DNA of 64,000 bases from JBCCXL01 sp039191605 (GCA_039191605.1 JBCCXL010000005.1:186001-250000); one strand, 5' to 3'; shown: positions 9,374 to 18,347, counted from the stretch's first letter. Notes: generated from the letters alone by a model not told the origin. Translations and numbers: made by a program.

Positions 9374-9601
9374 TCAGGCCTCTTCGGCCGGCTCCGACTC
9401 GTTGGCCAAAATCCACTCGATGAAGAGGTCGGTTTCACCACCGCCCTGGAGGCCGTTGGGATCGGTCCAGTTCCCCTTGTCGCCACATCCCTCACCTTCA
9501 CAAGTCGCCATAGCGGTGCCGGTGAAACAGAAGCAGGAAAAGATCGACAGAAGAGTGATGATGATGATTTTCCGCGAGGTGTCATTCAAGTTCATCAACA
9601 T
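9374..9601 (-). CDS. Small exported peptide precursor (75 aa)
   Basis: An AAGGAG sits eight bases before the ATG, which is among the best ribosome-binding sites in this part of the window. The product has a short charged N-terminus (MLMNLNDTSRK), a hydrophobic core IIIITLLSIFSCFCF and a probable signal-peptidase site after TAMA. The mature part would be about 45 residues, acidic, Gly-rich, with two close cysteines (TCEGEGCG). Similarity to a known family is not recognised. As a short secreted product next to an XRE regulator and TPR proteins it is a candidate signal or accessory peptide, but that is inference only. Confidence 0.68.
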   Translation of the reverse strand: MLMNLNDTSRKIIIITLLSIFSCFCFTGTAMATCEGEGCGDKGNWTDPNGLQGGGETDLFIEWILANESEPAEEA

Positions 9602-9973
9602 TTCATTTGCTCCTTGAGATGTCGGTGCTTCGGCTTAGCCCCAATGCCAGCGACGCCCGAACTGCAACCAGTATGGAGCAATGGAATCAGTACTTTGAGC
9701 TGAAATAGAAATCAATGGATGGCTAACTAGCGCCCTAAGAAGAGCCGATGGGAGCCGACAAATCTCGAGACACAATCGGAGGCCCATAGACTTCCTCCGA
9801 ACGCAATGTTTCGCATGCCGAGGGGTGCCAAAAAAAAACGAAAAAAAATTGAAAAGGCATGGACAAGGCCTTGCAGCGACCTCAAATTTCTCCCCAGCCA
9901 CCCCCTAAAGCGTCCAGATCGCGCTAGCGACGAGGCCCCAAAGAGCTCAATCTACTTATTCCCAAACAAAAAT

Positions 9974-10001
9974 CGGGGACACTCCAGGAGATGTGTCCCC
10001 G
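9974..10001 (-). terminator. Candidate Rho-independent terminator
   Basis: Perfect 9-bp stem (cggggacac / gtgtccccg) with a 10-base loop. Read on the minus strand it is followed by ATTTTTGTTT, as expected for an intrinsic terminator. It lies about 340 bp downstream of the membrane phosphodiesterase-like gene and would insulate the small peptide gene from that operon. It could also be a REP-type repeat. Confidence 0.55.
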
Positions 10002-10051
10002 TATTTACCGGAAAACTCCCAATCGCCACCGCGGAGCGGCTCCCCGCTCCA

Positions 10052-10095
10052 AAAGCCGCCCGATGGCCGCCTAATGGCCGCCCAATGGCCGCCCG
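10052..10095. repeat. 11-bp tandem repeat, 4 imperfect copies
   Basis: Units of the form atggccgccc(a/g/ta) repeated four times in non-coding DNA, the first copy diverged. Confidence 0.8.
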
Positions 10096-10339
10096 AGTCG
10101 GGGAAACATCGGCGCAACTGAGCTAGCTCAAGAACTAGCTCAAAAAAGAGCGCCAGGCTCCCACCAACCCCAGCCTCTCACCAGCCCCATAGGCTCGAGC
10201 TGCCCCCGGCAAGCGAGGGGCGACCCTAGGAGGCAGTAGAGGAGGCCGCAGAAGAGGCCTTCCAAGCCTTCCAAGAGGTAGTAGCGGTAGTAGCAGGAGG
10301 GACACGGCAGAGCCCCAGGAAAGCGAGCACCGGGGAAAG

Positions 10340-12202
10340 CTATAAATAACCCAGAGACCTCAGGTTCTCCAGGTAGTCCTCACCCTGAACCTCATCGCCA
10401 GCAGATTGTTCCCGCGAACCGTAGGTCTCCACCGTCGCGGGAGGAGAGGGCCAAGGGCAGAGGGACGGCGGCGGCGGCAGCTCTTCACTTTGAGGCAGGC
10501 CGCTGAGACGGAAGAGGCCCGAGACGGCGCTCTCGGGATCCAGCACCTCTTCCTTCACCGCCTCGCAAGCACGCCCCCGGGACCACAGCAGAATGCGCCC
10601 TTCATCCCCCTCGGGGCGGCGCCCAGGATCGAAGATCACGGCAATCCCGTCGAATTGTGGGAGCGCTCCAGAGAGAACATCGTCTAGCAGCCGCAACTGG
10701 CGCAACAGGAGTCGAGAACGGGCCAAGGCTCCCAAGGCCCGAGGCTGCTCCTCGAGCTGGGAGGACACTAGATCTGGTGCCGCGAGATAGAGGGAGGCCA
10801 CCACCGGCTCTAGAGCGAGAGCCTCCTCGAAGGTTCTCAAGTAGAAGAGATCCGCCCGCCAGGCCCGCTCCTCCAAGTCGGAGCGCAACCCCTTCGGCAA
10901 CGCCGCTACGGCGGGAGTCAGAGGCGCCGCGGCAACGGCACCCCGCAATTGCTGCACGTCGACCTGCAGCGTCTCTGAGGCCGAGGCGACGCTCCCCCCC
11001 TGCGCGCCGGGCGCCTCCTGGGGAAGAGTCTGGTACGCCCCGTGGGCCACCACCAGACCCGGCAGGGCTTGGGCAGGATAGGTTCCCCACCACCCCACCG
11101 AGAGCACCGGCCGGCCACCGCGGGAGGCGAGCTCCCACAAGGTCGGCGCTCGCCTCAAGTCCGAGAGCACCGGCCGGTGTTCCACCAGCCCCAGGGGCTC
11201 CGCGACGTGTAGCCAGTACCATCTCAGCCAACCGCTCTCCACCAGCGGCTTCTGCATCCCCAACGGGCGGTAAGCGTCCAGGGAGCGAACGCCGTGCTCA
11301 GCCGCCGGCAGGGCGGTCGCCACCGTGGTCCAGAACACCGCCGGAGCCTCACGCCGACGCGGATAGCTCCCCAGGGTTCCCCCCGCCGCCAACAGCCCGC
11401 GCAGAGTGGGGAGCTCTTGCGATGCCAGCAGGTAGTCCACTTCCTCGCCGTTGACGCCATCGATCCCCACCAGCAGTACATTGCCGGAATCTCCCAGCGG
11501 CAGACTAGGAGCTTCCTGAGGGGAGGAGTCTTTCCCCACCGCCAGGAAAGCCGGCAGCAGCAAGGCGAGGGCAAGAACCACCGCACCCCAGGCCAGCCCC
11601 CGGCGAGAGACCAGCTGCCGTCGGGGCAGGCGATGGGTCAAGCGTACGGCGAGACCCAGCAGAGCGCCCTCGATGAGCTGCACCAGGCCGTAGAGCACCA
11701 GAGGCAGGACGACGGCGACGAGCAGGAGCACCAGGGGGGATCGTTCCTCGCCGCGCAGAGGAAGCTGATAGAAGGCCGCCGCCCCCACCACCACCCCGGC
11801 GACCACCGCGGCGGTGAAGGTCACCGTCACCATATGGCGCCCCGGATGTCGTCGCAGCAGGGCGAGCACCAGCAGGGCCAACGAGGCAAACCCGCCGGCG
11901 ACCACCACCGAAGCCGGGATCAGCAGATGGAGAAAGAGGGGAAGGAGGTCCAGGGGCGCGGCGGTCAGATGACCGTTGACCGCCGCCAGCCCGATGGAGA
12001 GCACCAGGGCGGTCAGAGCGGCGCCCATCAGCGTCACCCGACCCAACAGCCGCAGCAACGCGGAGGTGCTCGCCTGGGGCCGCAGGGCGTCCTGCAGGAA
12101 GACGCGCTCGAAGCCATGATCCAGGTATCCCCGATTGCGCAGCTCCGCGCGCACCTGCTCGAGGGCTACGGACTCCTGGCTCGATGGCGAAGGGGAAGGC
12201 AT
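10340..12202 (-). CDS. Membrane phosphodiesterase-like protein, degenerate active site
   Basis: A 620-residue protein with five or six hydrophobic helices in its first ~240 residues, then an alkaline-phosphatase-superfamily domain beginning NVLLVGIDGVNGEEVDYLL. A Thr-containing segment (AVFWTTVATALP) corresponds to the nucleophile region. The metal site looks damaged: where relatives have S-D-H-G this protein has IFDPG, and the D..H pair reads YLAAPDLVSS with no His. It may therefore be a non-catalytic relative or use a different ligand set. The C-terminus ends ENLRSLGYL, a tail shared with the sulfatase-like protein at 47881-50301. The ATG at 12202 overlaps the stop of the prenyl synthase gene (TGATG), so the two are translationally coupled; a TTG at 12205 is an alternative. 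Confidence 0.8.
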   Translation of the reverse strand: MPSPSPSSQESVALEQVRAELRNRGYLDHGFERVFLQDALRPQASTSALLRLLGRVTLMGAALTALVLSIGLAAVNGHLTAAPLDLLPLFLHLLIPASVVVAGGFASLALLVLALLRRHPGRHMVTVTFTAAVVAGVVVGAAAFYQLPLRGEERSPLVLLLVAVVLPLVLYGLVQLIEGALLGLAVRLTHRLPRRQLVSRRGLAWGAVVLALALLLPAFLAVGKDSSPQEAPSLPLGDSGNVLLVGIDGVNGEEVDYLLASQELPTLRGLLAAGGTLGSYPRRREAPAVFWTTVATALPAAEHGVRSLDAYRPLGMQKPLVESGWLRWYWLHVAEPLGLVEHRPVLSDLRRAPTLWELASRGGRPVLSVGWWGTYPAQALPGLVVAHGAYQTLPQEAPGAQGGSVASASETLQVDVQQLRGAVAAAPLTPAVAALPKGLRSDLEERAWRADLFYLRTFEEALALEPVVASLYLAAPDLVSSQLEEQPRALGALARSRLLLRQLRLLDDVLSGALPQFDGIAVIFDPGRRPEGDEGRILLWSRGRACEAVKEEVLDPESAVSGLFRLSGLPQSEELPPPPSLCPWPSPPATVETYGSREQSAGDEVQGEDYLENLRSLGYL

Positions 12203-13092
12203 CAATGACCTCGCTGCTGCACGAAGCGAGCGAGAGAGACCAGCGGTTCGGCCCGCGCCCCCAGCGGAGCCAGCGAGGCGGTGGCGAAATCCAGCAGCTC
12301 CTGGGTTAGCGCCTGGGCCCCCTCGACCCCCAAGAGCTTGACGAAGGTCACCTTGCCTTCATCCTGACCGGAATCCTTGCCGGTTTGGTCACTATCGGCG
12401 GTCACGTCCAGCAGATCGTCGCTGATCTGGAAGGCGAGGCCCAAGTTCTTGGCGTAGCGCGAGATGATCTCCAGGTCTCGGCGACGAGCATCCGCCGCCA
12501 TCGCGCCGATCTCCCCCGCGGCCAGGAAGAGAGCTCCGGTCTTGTGGCTGTGGATGTACTCCAAACGCTCTAGATCCAGCTCTTCCGGGCTGCTGGTGAG
12601 ATCCAGCGCCTGGCCGCCGATGAGGCCACCGCTACCGATGGCGTCCGCCAAATGATGCACCATGTCTTCCGTGGTGTAGCGGCGCAGAGATAGGGTCTGC
12701 CCTCGCTCCGCCACCAGCGCGAAGGCTCGATTGAGCAGGGCGAAGGAAGCCAGCAGGGCGATGTCCTCGCCAAATTCGAGATGGGTGGTCACCCGTCCGC
12801 GACGCAGCTTTGCGTCGTCCATCGACGGCATATCGTCCAGGATCAGGCTCGCCGCATGCACCATCTCGATCGCGCAGGCGAGCTCCACCACGCCCAGGGG
12901 GTCACCGCCGAAGATATCGGCGGCGACCAGCGTCAACACCGGACGCAGGCGCTTCCCCGGGCTGGTAAGGGCGTAGTGCATCGCCTGATGCACCACCTCC
13001 GGCCGCTGTTCTTCCCCAGGGATCAGCGTCGGCAGACGCTTCTCCACCAACCCCGCCCAGCGCAGCAGACGTTCGTCTAGTCGGGCCTTCAC
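12202..13092 (-). CDS. ispA: Short-chain polyprenyl diphosphate synthase (FPP or GGPP)
   Basis: A full-length (296 aa) trans-isoprenyl diphosphate synthase that joins isopentenyl diphosphate to an allylic diphosphate in the cytoplasm. The first Asp-rich motif DDMPSMDD is at residues 86-93 and the second, DDLLD, at 225-229; GKRLRP near residue 47 binds substrate. The residue five before the first motif is Ala (HAASLILDD), whereas typical bacterial FPP synthases have an aromatic residue there. A small residue is seen in CrtE-type GGPP synthases, so the product may be C20 rather than C15. The name ispA is therefore given with reservation. It is followed immediately by a membrane phosphodiesterase-like gene. 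Confidence 0.9.
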   Translation of the reverse strand: MKARLDERLLRWAGLVEKRLPTLIPGEEQRPEVVHQAMHYALTSPGKRLRPVLTLVAADIFGGDPLGVVELACAIEMVHAASLILDDMPSMDDAKLRRGRVTTHLEFGEDIALLASFALLNRAFALVAERGQTLSLRRYTTEDMVHHLADAIGSGGLIGGQALDLTSSPEELDLERLEYIHSHKTGALFLAAGEIGAMAADARRRDLEIISRYAKNLGLAFQISDDLLDVTADSDQTGKDSGQDEGKVTFVKLLGVEGAQALTQELLDFATASLAPLGARAEPLVSLARFVQQRGH

Positions 13093-13183
13093 GGAAACGC
13101 AGCTCGAGCTAGGCTCTCAACCCCGGCCCGCCGAAAGAGCGCGTCGAGGGGGCACGCAAGGGTACCCGAGAGCGGTGAGAAAG

Positions 13184-13519
13184 TCAGAAGCTCTCGATCG
13201 CCTCGTTCTCGTCTTCGAAGGTTTCGAATACCGTGATCAGCTGCGTGATTTGCAGGATGTCCACCACCTTCGGCGGCAGGCTGAGAAGCTTCAGCTTGGC
13301 GCCACGGTTGGTGCAGGTGGTGTAGGCGGAAACCAACTCACCGACGCCGGAAGAGTCGATCACCGAGACCCCGGCGAGATTCAGCAGCAGCTTCGTGGAG
13401 CCTGCTTCCAGCGCGCCGTGGATAGCGTCCCGCAGAGCGACGTCGCCCACTCCGATAGTGATCTTGCCCTTCGGTTCAAGGATAGTGACCTGGTTCACGT
13501 TCCTGATATTGATCTTCAT
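13184..13519 (-). CDS. STAS-domain anti-sigma factor antagonist
   Basis: A 111-residue single STAS domain of the SpoIIAA/RsbV type: KINIRNVNQVTILEPKGKI, then LLLNLAGVSVIDSSGVGELVSAYT, where the conserved phosphorylatable Ser lies in IDSSG. In such systems the unphosphorylated antagonist binds an anti-sigma kinase and frees its partner. A kinase of the right family lies 250 bp upstream on the same strand, so they probably form a partner-switching pair. No sigma factor or PP2C phosphatase gene is adjacent. Confidence 0.9.
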   Translation of the reverse strand: MKINIRNVNQVTILEPKGKITIGVGDVALRDAIHGALEAGSTKLLLNLAGVSVIDSSGVGELVSAYTTCTNRGAKLKLLSLPPKVVDILQITQLITVFETFEDENEAIESF

Positions 13520-13768
13520 CTTGCTCTACCCTCTTCGTTTCAGCGAATCCCTAAGTCGGGAAATCGCGGTCTTTCTCTAGATGGAATCTATCGGAAATCC
13601 TGCACATCGGCATCCATGATGCGATCCATTGTCCCCCGAGGTTGCCGCCCCTAGAGACCACCGTCCCTCAAGGTCGCCGGCCCTCGGGGCATCAAGATAG
13701 CTAGACCCATGGGTCAGCGGAGCCTCGATGCCGTCGTGATCGCAGGTTCTTGATTCTACTTCTTGGTC

Positions 13769-14305
13769 TTAGGAACCCTCGGATTCTTCGGCATTGGAGG
13801 CTCCCAGCTCTTTAAAGAGGAACATCAGAGTGCCCCCCTTCGGTCCTGGGCGCAGCTCGACCTGGTCCATCGCGTTGCGGATATACAGCAAACCGCGCCC
13901 GCTGGGGCTGAGCAGATTCTCTGGAGCGAGAGGATCTTCGACCTTCTCCGGGGTAAATCCATCCCCTTCATCTTCGACCTCGATCCAAACGCCCTCGGCG
14001 GTCACTCGCCCATCCACCCGCACCCGCTTTTCGGGGTTCTCGCCGTTTCCGTGCTTGATGGCGTTGGCCAAGGCTTCCCGCAGCGCCAGATCGATCCAGT
14101 GGCATTCCTGCTCCGACGCCGACACGCAATCGAGGGCTTCCCCAAGCAGTGTCTGAACGACATCGATGTTCTCGTAGCGACTCGAGACAACGACGTGAAA
14201 TTGTTGGGCAGTGGCTTCCATGGGCTTGGGGTTTAGGCTGAAGAGCATAGCAGAAGCGCCGCTCCTGACTGGGACTTCATCACTGGGGCTCTCAGCCTCA
14301 ACCAC
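13769..14305 (-). CDS. RsbW-like anti-sigma serine kinase (HATPase)
   Basis: A GHKL-type ATPase of the RsbW/SpoIIAB class, 178 residues. The N box reads ALREALANAIKHGN, the G1 region WIEVEDEGDGF, and a later G-rich segment GRGLLYIRNAMDQV. It is expected to phosphorylate a STAS antagonist such as the one encoded at 13184-13519 and to hold an unknown partner. The reading frame opens at a GTG (14305) that overlaps the CPBP protease stop by 8 nt; ATGs at 14248 and 14221 are alternatives and the last fits the usual domain start. None has a good ribosome-binding site. Confidence 0.85.
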   Translation of the reverse strand: MVEAESPSDEVPVRSGASAMLFSLNPKPMEATAQQFHVVVSSRYENIDVVQTLLGEALDCVSASEQECHWIDLALREALANAIKHGNGENPEKRVRVDGRVTAEGVWIEVEDEGDGFTPEKVEDPLAPENLLSPSGRGLLYIRNAMDQVELRPGPKGGTLMFLFKELGASNAEESEGS

Positions 14306-15119
14306 CGGCCAGGGCGGCGTCCTGGGCAGCGGGAAGCAGCCAAAGAAGCTGAATCCCGTCGAAGACGCTGTGGGCGACCACCGCCGCCAGAACGTTGCCT
14401 CGCCAATGCATCAAGCCCGCAAAGACCAGCGAGAGCAAGACCACTCCCAGCACCAGCATGGGAGAACCGTAGGCCAGGTGACCGAGGGTGAAGAGCAGGG
14501 TCGAAAGGAAGATCCCGATCCGCGGCTGGAGGAAGCCGCGAAAGAAGGTCTCCTCCACCACCCCAGCGCTGAGGGCCAGCCCGACTCGGACCGCGAAGGG
14601 CTGGGCGGCCATCGCGGTAACCAGCTGCGGCGGGGTCTCCGGCAAGATGCCGTCACCCCACAGAGCCTGGATAGTGAGCGCCACGCCGGCCAGCACCAAC
14701 AAAGTACCGAACCAGGCGAGCCCTCCCCAAAGCACTCCCACGGACACTTCCTCCAAAGGCCGAGAGGCCTGCCAACCGAGGTCTTCCCGCAGCCGGCGCC
14801 AGGGCACCGGCGACGAGCCATAGGCCGTCCAGATCACCAGAGCGAGGCTCACCACGGTAAAGAACTGAAAGGAGAAGAGCATCCAGCTCTCCTCCGGAGG
14901 CTCCGGCAGGGGCATTCCCAACAGGGCGATGGAGCCGAGAGGGCCGACATAGAAAAAGAGCGCCAGCAGGGTCATCGCAAGACCGCGGCGGAGCGGATCC
15001 TCCAGCCCCGGAGGGCGCCGATGACGAACCCATTGCCGGATCACCCACCAGCCGAGGGCGATGGCCGGCACGATCGGGATCAGCCAACGCACTCCGACTT
15101 GCCAGATCACTTCATCCAT
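14298..15119 (-). CDS. CPBP-family intramembrane metalloprotease
   Basis: A 273-residue integral membrane protein with about seven to eight hydrophobic helices. The CPBP/Abi signature is clear: VVEETFFRGFLQPRIG (Glu-Glu and Arg), then a His in LLFTLGHLAYGSP, and VVAHSVFDGIQLL near the end. Families of this type include CAAX prenyl endopeptidases and other intramembrane proteases. Substrate unknown. It overlaps the RsbW-like gene by 8 nt, so the two are probably co-transcribed, which hints that proteolysis could feed into the partner-switching module; this is only context. Confidence 0.88.
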   Translation of the reverse strand: MDEVIWQVGVRWLIPIVPAIALGWWVIRQWVRHRRPPGLEDPLRRGLAMTLLALFFYVGPLGSIALLGMPLPEPPEESWMLFSFQFFTVVSLALVIWTAYGSSPVPWRRLREDLGWQASRPLEEVSVGVLWGGLAWFGTLLVLAGVALTIQALWGDGILPETPPQLVTAMAAQPFAVRVGLALSAGVVEETFFRGFLQPRIGIFLSTLLFTLGHLAYGSPMLVLGVVLLSLVFAGLMHWRGNVLAAVVAHSVFDGIQLLWLLPAAQDAALAGG

Positions 15120-15506
15120 GTCGCGACTCCCATGCCAAGCCCTCCAAGGGGATGCCCCGCAGGGCGCTTTTCACGGGCGTTTTCCGCCGCCCACCGGCGG
15201 GCCTGGAGAGCGGATTCAGCGCGCGCCTCGGCCGGCGCTACGCCCCCGCAGCGATCGACCGAGGGCCGAGCGCTAGCCGTGGCGGGAACACCCGCGGTGG
15301 GCACCCCGGATTCGCGCCTGCGGCACCCGCGAAGCGGGCAGAATACCTTATTCCAACGTGATAGCATCGCGGTTCGCTCCGGTCCCGGTCAGCTCACCCG
15401 GAATCCGCTTCAAGACCCGAGCGCGCCACCCTAACGCTGTTGACCACCGTGGCGAATTCAACGCCATGCCGTGGCATGCCTGTGTATCGAATTGATGGAG
15501 GTTCCA
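15120..15506. other. Divergent intergenic region, 387 bp
   Basis: Separates the minus-strand CPBP operon from the plus-strand dehydrogenase operon, so it must hold both promoters. I see no clear operator, riboswitch or gene. The long minus-strand frame that crosses it is the shadow of the dehydrogenase gene. Confidence 0.55.
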
Positions 15507-16742
15507 ATGAACCGTTTTCATGGAGTCGATTTCCTCAGCCTCGATTCTCTCCTCTCCGAAGAGGAACGGATGGTCCGCGACACCGTTCGCGCCTTTGTCG
15601 ATGACCGCGTCCTGCCGGTGATCGAGGAGCACCACCGCGAAGGCACCTTTCCGATGGACCTGGTCTCGGAGATGGCCGCCCTCAACCTCTTCGGCGCCAC
15701 CATCGACGAATACGATCTCCCAGGCCTCTCCAACGTCGCCTACGGGCTGATCATGCAGGAGCTGGAGCGCGGAGATTCCGGCATCCGCTCCTTCGTCTCG
15801 GTGCAGAGCGCCCTGGTGATGTACCCGATCTACACCTTCGGATCCAAGGCTCAGCGGGATCGCTGGATCCCGGCCCTCGCCTCCGGCAAGGCCATCGGCT
15901 GCTTCGGCCTCACCGAGCCGGATTTCGGCTCCAACCCCGGCGGCATGCGCACCACCGCCCGCCGTGACGGCGACAGCTGGGTGCTCAACGGCTCCAAGCA
16001 GTGGATCACCAACGGCACCCTTGCGGATGTCGCGGTGGTCTGGGCCCAGACCGAAGACGGCGTTCGCGGCTTCCTGGTAGAGAAGGGCACCCCCGGCTTC
16101 ACCTCCTCGGATCAGCACGGCAAGTTCTCCCTCCGCGCCTCGGTGACCTCGGAGCTGGGCTTCCACGACTGCCGGATCCCCGCCGAGAACCTGCTGCCGG
16201 AGACCTCCAGCCTGCGCCACCCGCTGATGTGCCTCAACCAGGCCCGCTACGGCATCGCCTGGGGCGGCATCGGCTCCGCCATGGAGACCTACGAATGCGC
16301 CCGCCGCTACGCCATGGAGCGGGTGCAGTTCAACGATCAGCCCATCGCCAGCCACCAGCTGGTGCAGGAGAAGCTGGTGTGGATGGTCTCCGAGATCAGC
16401 AAGGGTCAGCTGCTGGCGCTGCAGCTGGGGCGCCTCAAGGACGAAGGCAAGCTCAAGCACTACCAAATCTCCCTCGGCAAGCGGAACAACGTGTGGGTTG
16501 CTCGCGAGTCCGCCAAGCTCGCCCGCGAGGTCCTGGGGGCCAACGGCATCGTCGACGACTACCCGGTGATCCGCCACATGCTGAACATCGAGTCGGTGTT
16601 CACCTATGAGGGCACCCACGACATTCACGGCCTGGTGATCGGTGAGCACATCACCGGCATCCCGGCCTACAACGCACCGATGAAGTCCGCTCCGAAGCCG
16701 AAACGAGTTCCCGTCGAGGCAGTGGCGGAGACCGCTTCATGA
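15507..16742 (+). CDS. Acyl-CoA dehydrogenase, glutaryl-CoA dehydrogenase type
   Basis: A 411-residue FAD-dependent acyl-CoA dehydrogenase. The ATG at 15507 follows GGAGG by five bases; an upstream start at 15471 is less likely. Family motifs include CFGLTEPDFGSNPGGMRTTA, WVLNGSKQWITNG, and the catalytic-Glu region YEGTHDIHGLVIGEHITGI, which is the form seen in glutaryl-CoA dehydrogenases (lysine/tryptophan breakdown) more than in straight-chain enzymes. The RRYAMERVQFNDQPIASHQLVQ segment is also typical. It oxidises the acyl-CoA and passes electrons to ETF. Its stop overlaps the start of glpX by 4 nt (ATGA), an unexpected pairing of catabolism with gluconeogenesis. Confidence 0.88.
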   Translation: MNRFHGVDFLSLDSLLSEEERMVRDTVRAFVDDRVLPVIEEHHREGTFPMDLVSEMAALNLFGATIDEYDLPGLSNVAYGLIMQELERGDSGIRSFVSVQSALVMYPIYTFGSKAQRDRWIPALASGKAIGCFGLTEPDFGSNPGGMRTTARRDGDSWVLNGSKQWITNGTLADVAVVWAQTEDGVRGFLVEKGTPGFTSSDQHGKFSLRASVTSELGFHDCRIPAENLLPETSSLRHPLMCLNQARYGIAWGGIGSAMETYECARRYAMERVQFNDQPIASHQLVQEKLVWMVSEISKGQLLALQLGRLKDEGKLKHYQISLGKRNNVWVARESAKLAREVLGANGIVDDYPVIRHMLNIESVFTYEGTHDIHGLVIGEHITGIPAYNAPMKSAPKPKRVPVEAVAETAS

Positions 16743-17722
16743 GCTCCGATCTCGTCGAACAAGGCCTTCTCCGGGTCACCGAGAAGGCCGCCGTAGCGGC
16801 CGCCCACACCATGGGCTTCGGGGACGGAGAGAGATCTGACCAGGTCGCCGTCGAGGCGATGCGCCACGAGCTCAGCGAGCTGCCGATCTCCGCCCGAGTG
16901 GTAATCGGCGAAGGTGAGCGGGACAAGGCGCCGATGCTCTACATCCACGAGGAGATCGGCGCCCGGGTCGGCAAAGCCGATCCCAGCGAGATGATCGACC
17001 TCGCCGTCGACCCGCTGGAGGGCACGAACCTCTGCGCCACCGGCGCTCCCGGTTCCGTCGCAGTGCTCGCCGCCGCGGAGCGGGGAGGGCTGCTGGAAGC
17101 CCCGGACGTCTACATGGAGAAGATCATCGTCGGGCCCACCGCCCGCGGACGCGTCCACCTCGACGCTCCCGTGGCGGAGAACCTGCGAAACATCGCCGAC
17201 GCCTTCAACCGCGAGGTCAGCGATCTGACGGTGGTGGTGCTCGATCGCGATCGCCACGGCCAGCTGATCAACGATATCCGCCGGGCGGGAGCCCGCATTC
17301 GCCTGATCGGCGACGGCGACCTCTCCGCCGGAATCTCCGCCGCCGTCCGCGGCACCAGCGTACACGCCGTCATGGGTACCGGAGGCGCGCCGGAGGGCGT
17401 GATCACCGCCGCCGCAATGCGCTGCCTGGGAGGCGAGATCTACGGCCGCCTCCTCGCTCTGAACCCAGAGCAGGAGGAGCGCCTGCAGCAGATGGGCATC
17501 ACCGATACCCAGCGCATCTACTCCACCAAGGAGCTGGCTCCCGGAGACAACATCGTGTTCAGCTGCACCGGCATCACCGACGGTGAAATGCTGCGCGGAG
17601 TTCGCTTCTTCGGCGGCGGCACCCGCACCGCGACCCTCTTCATGTCGCTGCGCAGGAGCTCGATCCAGTTCATCGACACCATCCACCGCGAGAACCTCTA
17701 CCTCCCGGTGCAGTTCAAGTGA
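16739..17722 (+). CDS. glpX: Fructose-1,6-bisphosphatase class II
   Basis: A complete (327 aa) GlpX. It removes the 1-phosphate from fructose 1,6-bisphosphate in gluconeogenesis, using divalent metal. Metal- and substrate-binding motifs are in place: VVIGEGERDKAPML, DLAVDPLEGTNLCA, then LIGDGDLSAGISAA and MGTGGAPEGVITAAAMR. The start ATG overlaps the dehydrogenase stop, so expression is coupled. No truncation or missing residues are visible. Confidence 0.95.
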   Translation: MSSDLVEQGLLRVTEKAAVAAAHTMGFGDGERSDQVAVEAMRHELSELPISARVVIGEGERDKAPMLYIHEEIGARVGKADPSEMIDLAVDPLEGTNLCATGAPGSVAVLAAAERGGLLEAPDVYMEKIIVGPTARGRVHLDAPVAENLRNIADAFNREVSDLTVVVLDRDRHGQLINDIRRAGARIRLIGDGDLSAGISAAVRGTSVHAVMGTGGAPEGVITAAAMRCLGGEIYGRLLALNPEQEERLQQMGITDTQRIYSTKELAPGDNIVFSCTGITDGEMLRGVRFFGGGTRTATLFMSLRRSSIQFIDTIHRENLYLPVQFK

Positions 17723-17792
17723 GCGCCGCAGCTCGAGTGACGATGGCTCCCGGCGCTAGCCGTCAGCGCAACGCCTCGGGAGGCCTTCGCCC

Positions 17793-18296
17793 GTGATTCA
17801 GCCGGATCATTGGATTCGCGCCTGGGGCGAGACCGGCGGCTGTGAGCCCTACGCCCCGGAGCAGGTCAACTCCGCTAGCTACGACGTTCGGCTCTCCGAT
17901 CACTGGATCTGCCCTACCCGTGACCCAGAGGAGTTCAGCGGCGATCGAGTCAAGCTCTTTCCCGGAGAGGTGATCCTCGCCTCCACGCTGGAATATGTCC
18001 GCATCCCGCGATCCGTCGCCTGTGACCTCAAGCTCAAGTCCACCTTCGGCCGACTGTGGATCAACCACTCCTTGGCCGGATGGTGCGACCCTGGGTTCCG
18101 GGGCAACATCACCCTCGAGCTGCAAAATCTAGGGCCCGAACCCTTCATTCTGGAGGCCGGCCGCCGAGTCGCGCAGCTGATCTTCATGGCGATGGCCTCC
18201 GAGCCCGAGATCGCCTACGGGGAGCCCGGCTCCTCCAGCCATTACCAAGGGCAAACCGGCACCACCCGGGCCCGCCATGACCGCCCCGAAGACTGA
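17793..18296 (+). CDS. dcd: dCTP deaminase
   Basis: A 167-residue trimeric-dUTPase-fold protein that deaminates dCTP to dUTP for thymidylate synthesis. Visible motifs are SASYDVRL near the N-terminus, LKLKSTFGRLW (Ser/Arg active-site segment) and SLAGWCDPGFRGNITLEL, followed by AGRRVAQLIF. The start is a GTG at 17793 preceded by GGGAGG at good spacing. It follows glpX by 70 bp on the same strand. Length is slightly short but normal for some Dcd proteins. Whether it also has dUTPase activity cannot be told. Confidence 0.92.
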   Translation: MIQPDHWIRAWGETGGCEPYAPEQVNSASYDVRLSDHWICPTRDPEEFSGDRVKLFPGEVILASTLEYVRIPRSVACDLKLKSTFGRLWINHSLAGWCDPGFRGNITLELQNLGPEPFILEAGRRVAQLIFMAMASEPEIAYGEPGSSSHYQGQTGTTRARHDRPED

Positions 18297-18347
18297 TCTC
18301 CCCTCCGCCACAGGGGACCTCGAGGAGCACATCGCTCGCCTCGCGCC

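Larger units (their letters stand above)
9602..10339. other. Intergenic, 738 bp, with hairpin and short repeat
   Basis: No gene is supported. It contains an A-tract-rich stretch near 9828-9860, a terminator-like hairpin at 9974-10001 and an 11-bp repeat at 10052-10095. Confidence 0.6.
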
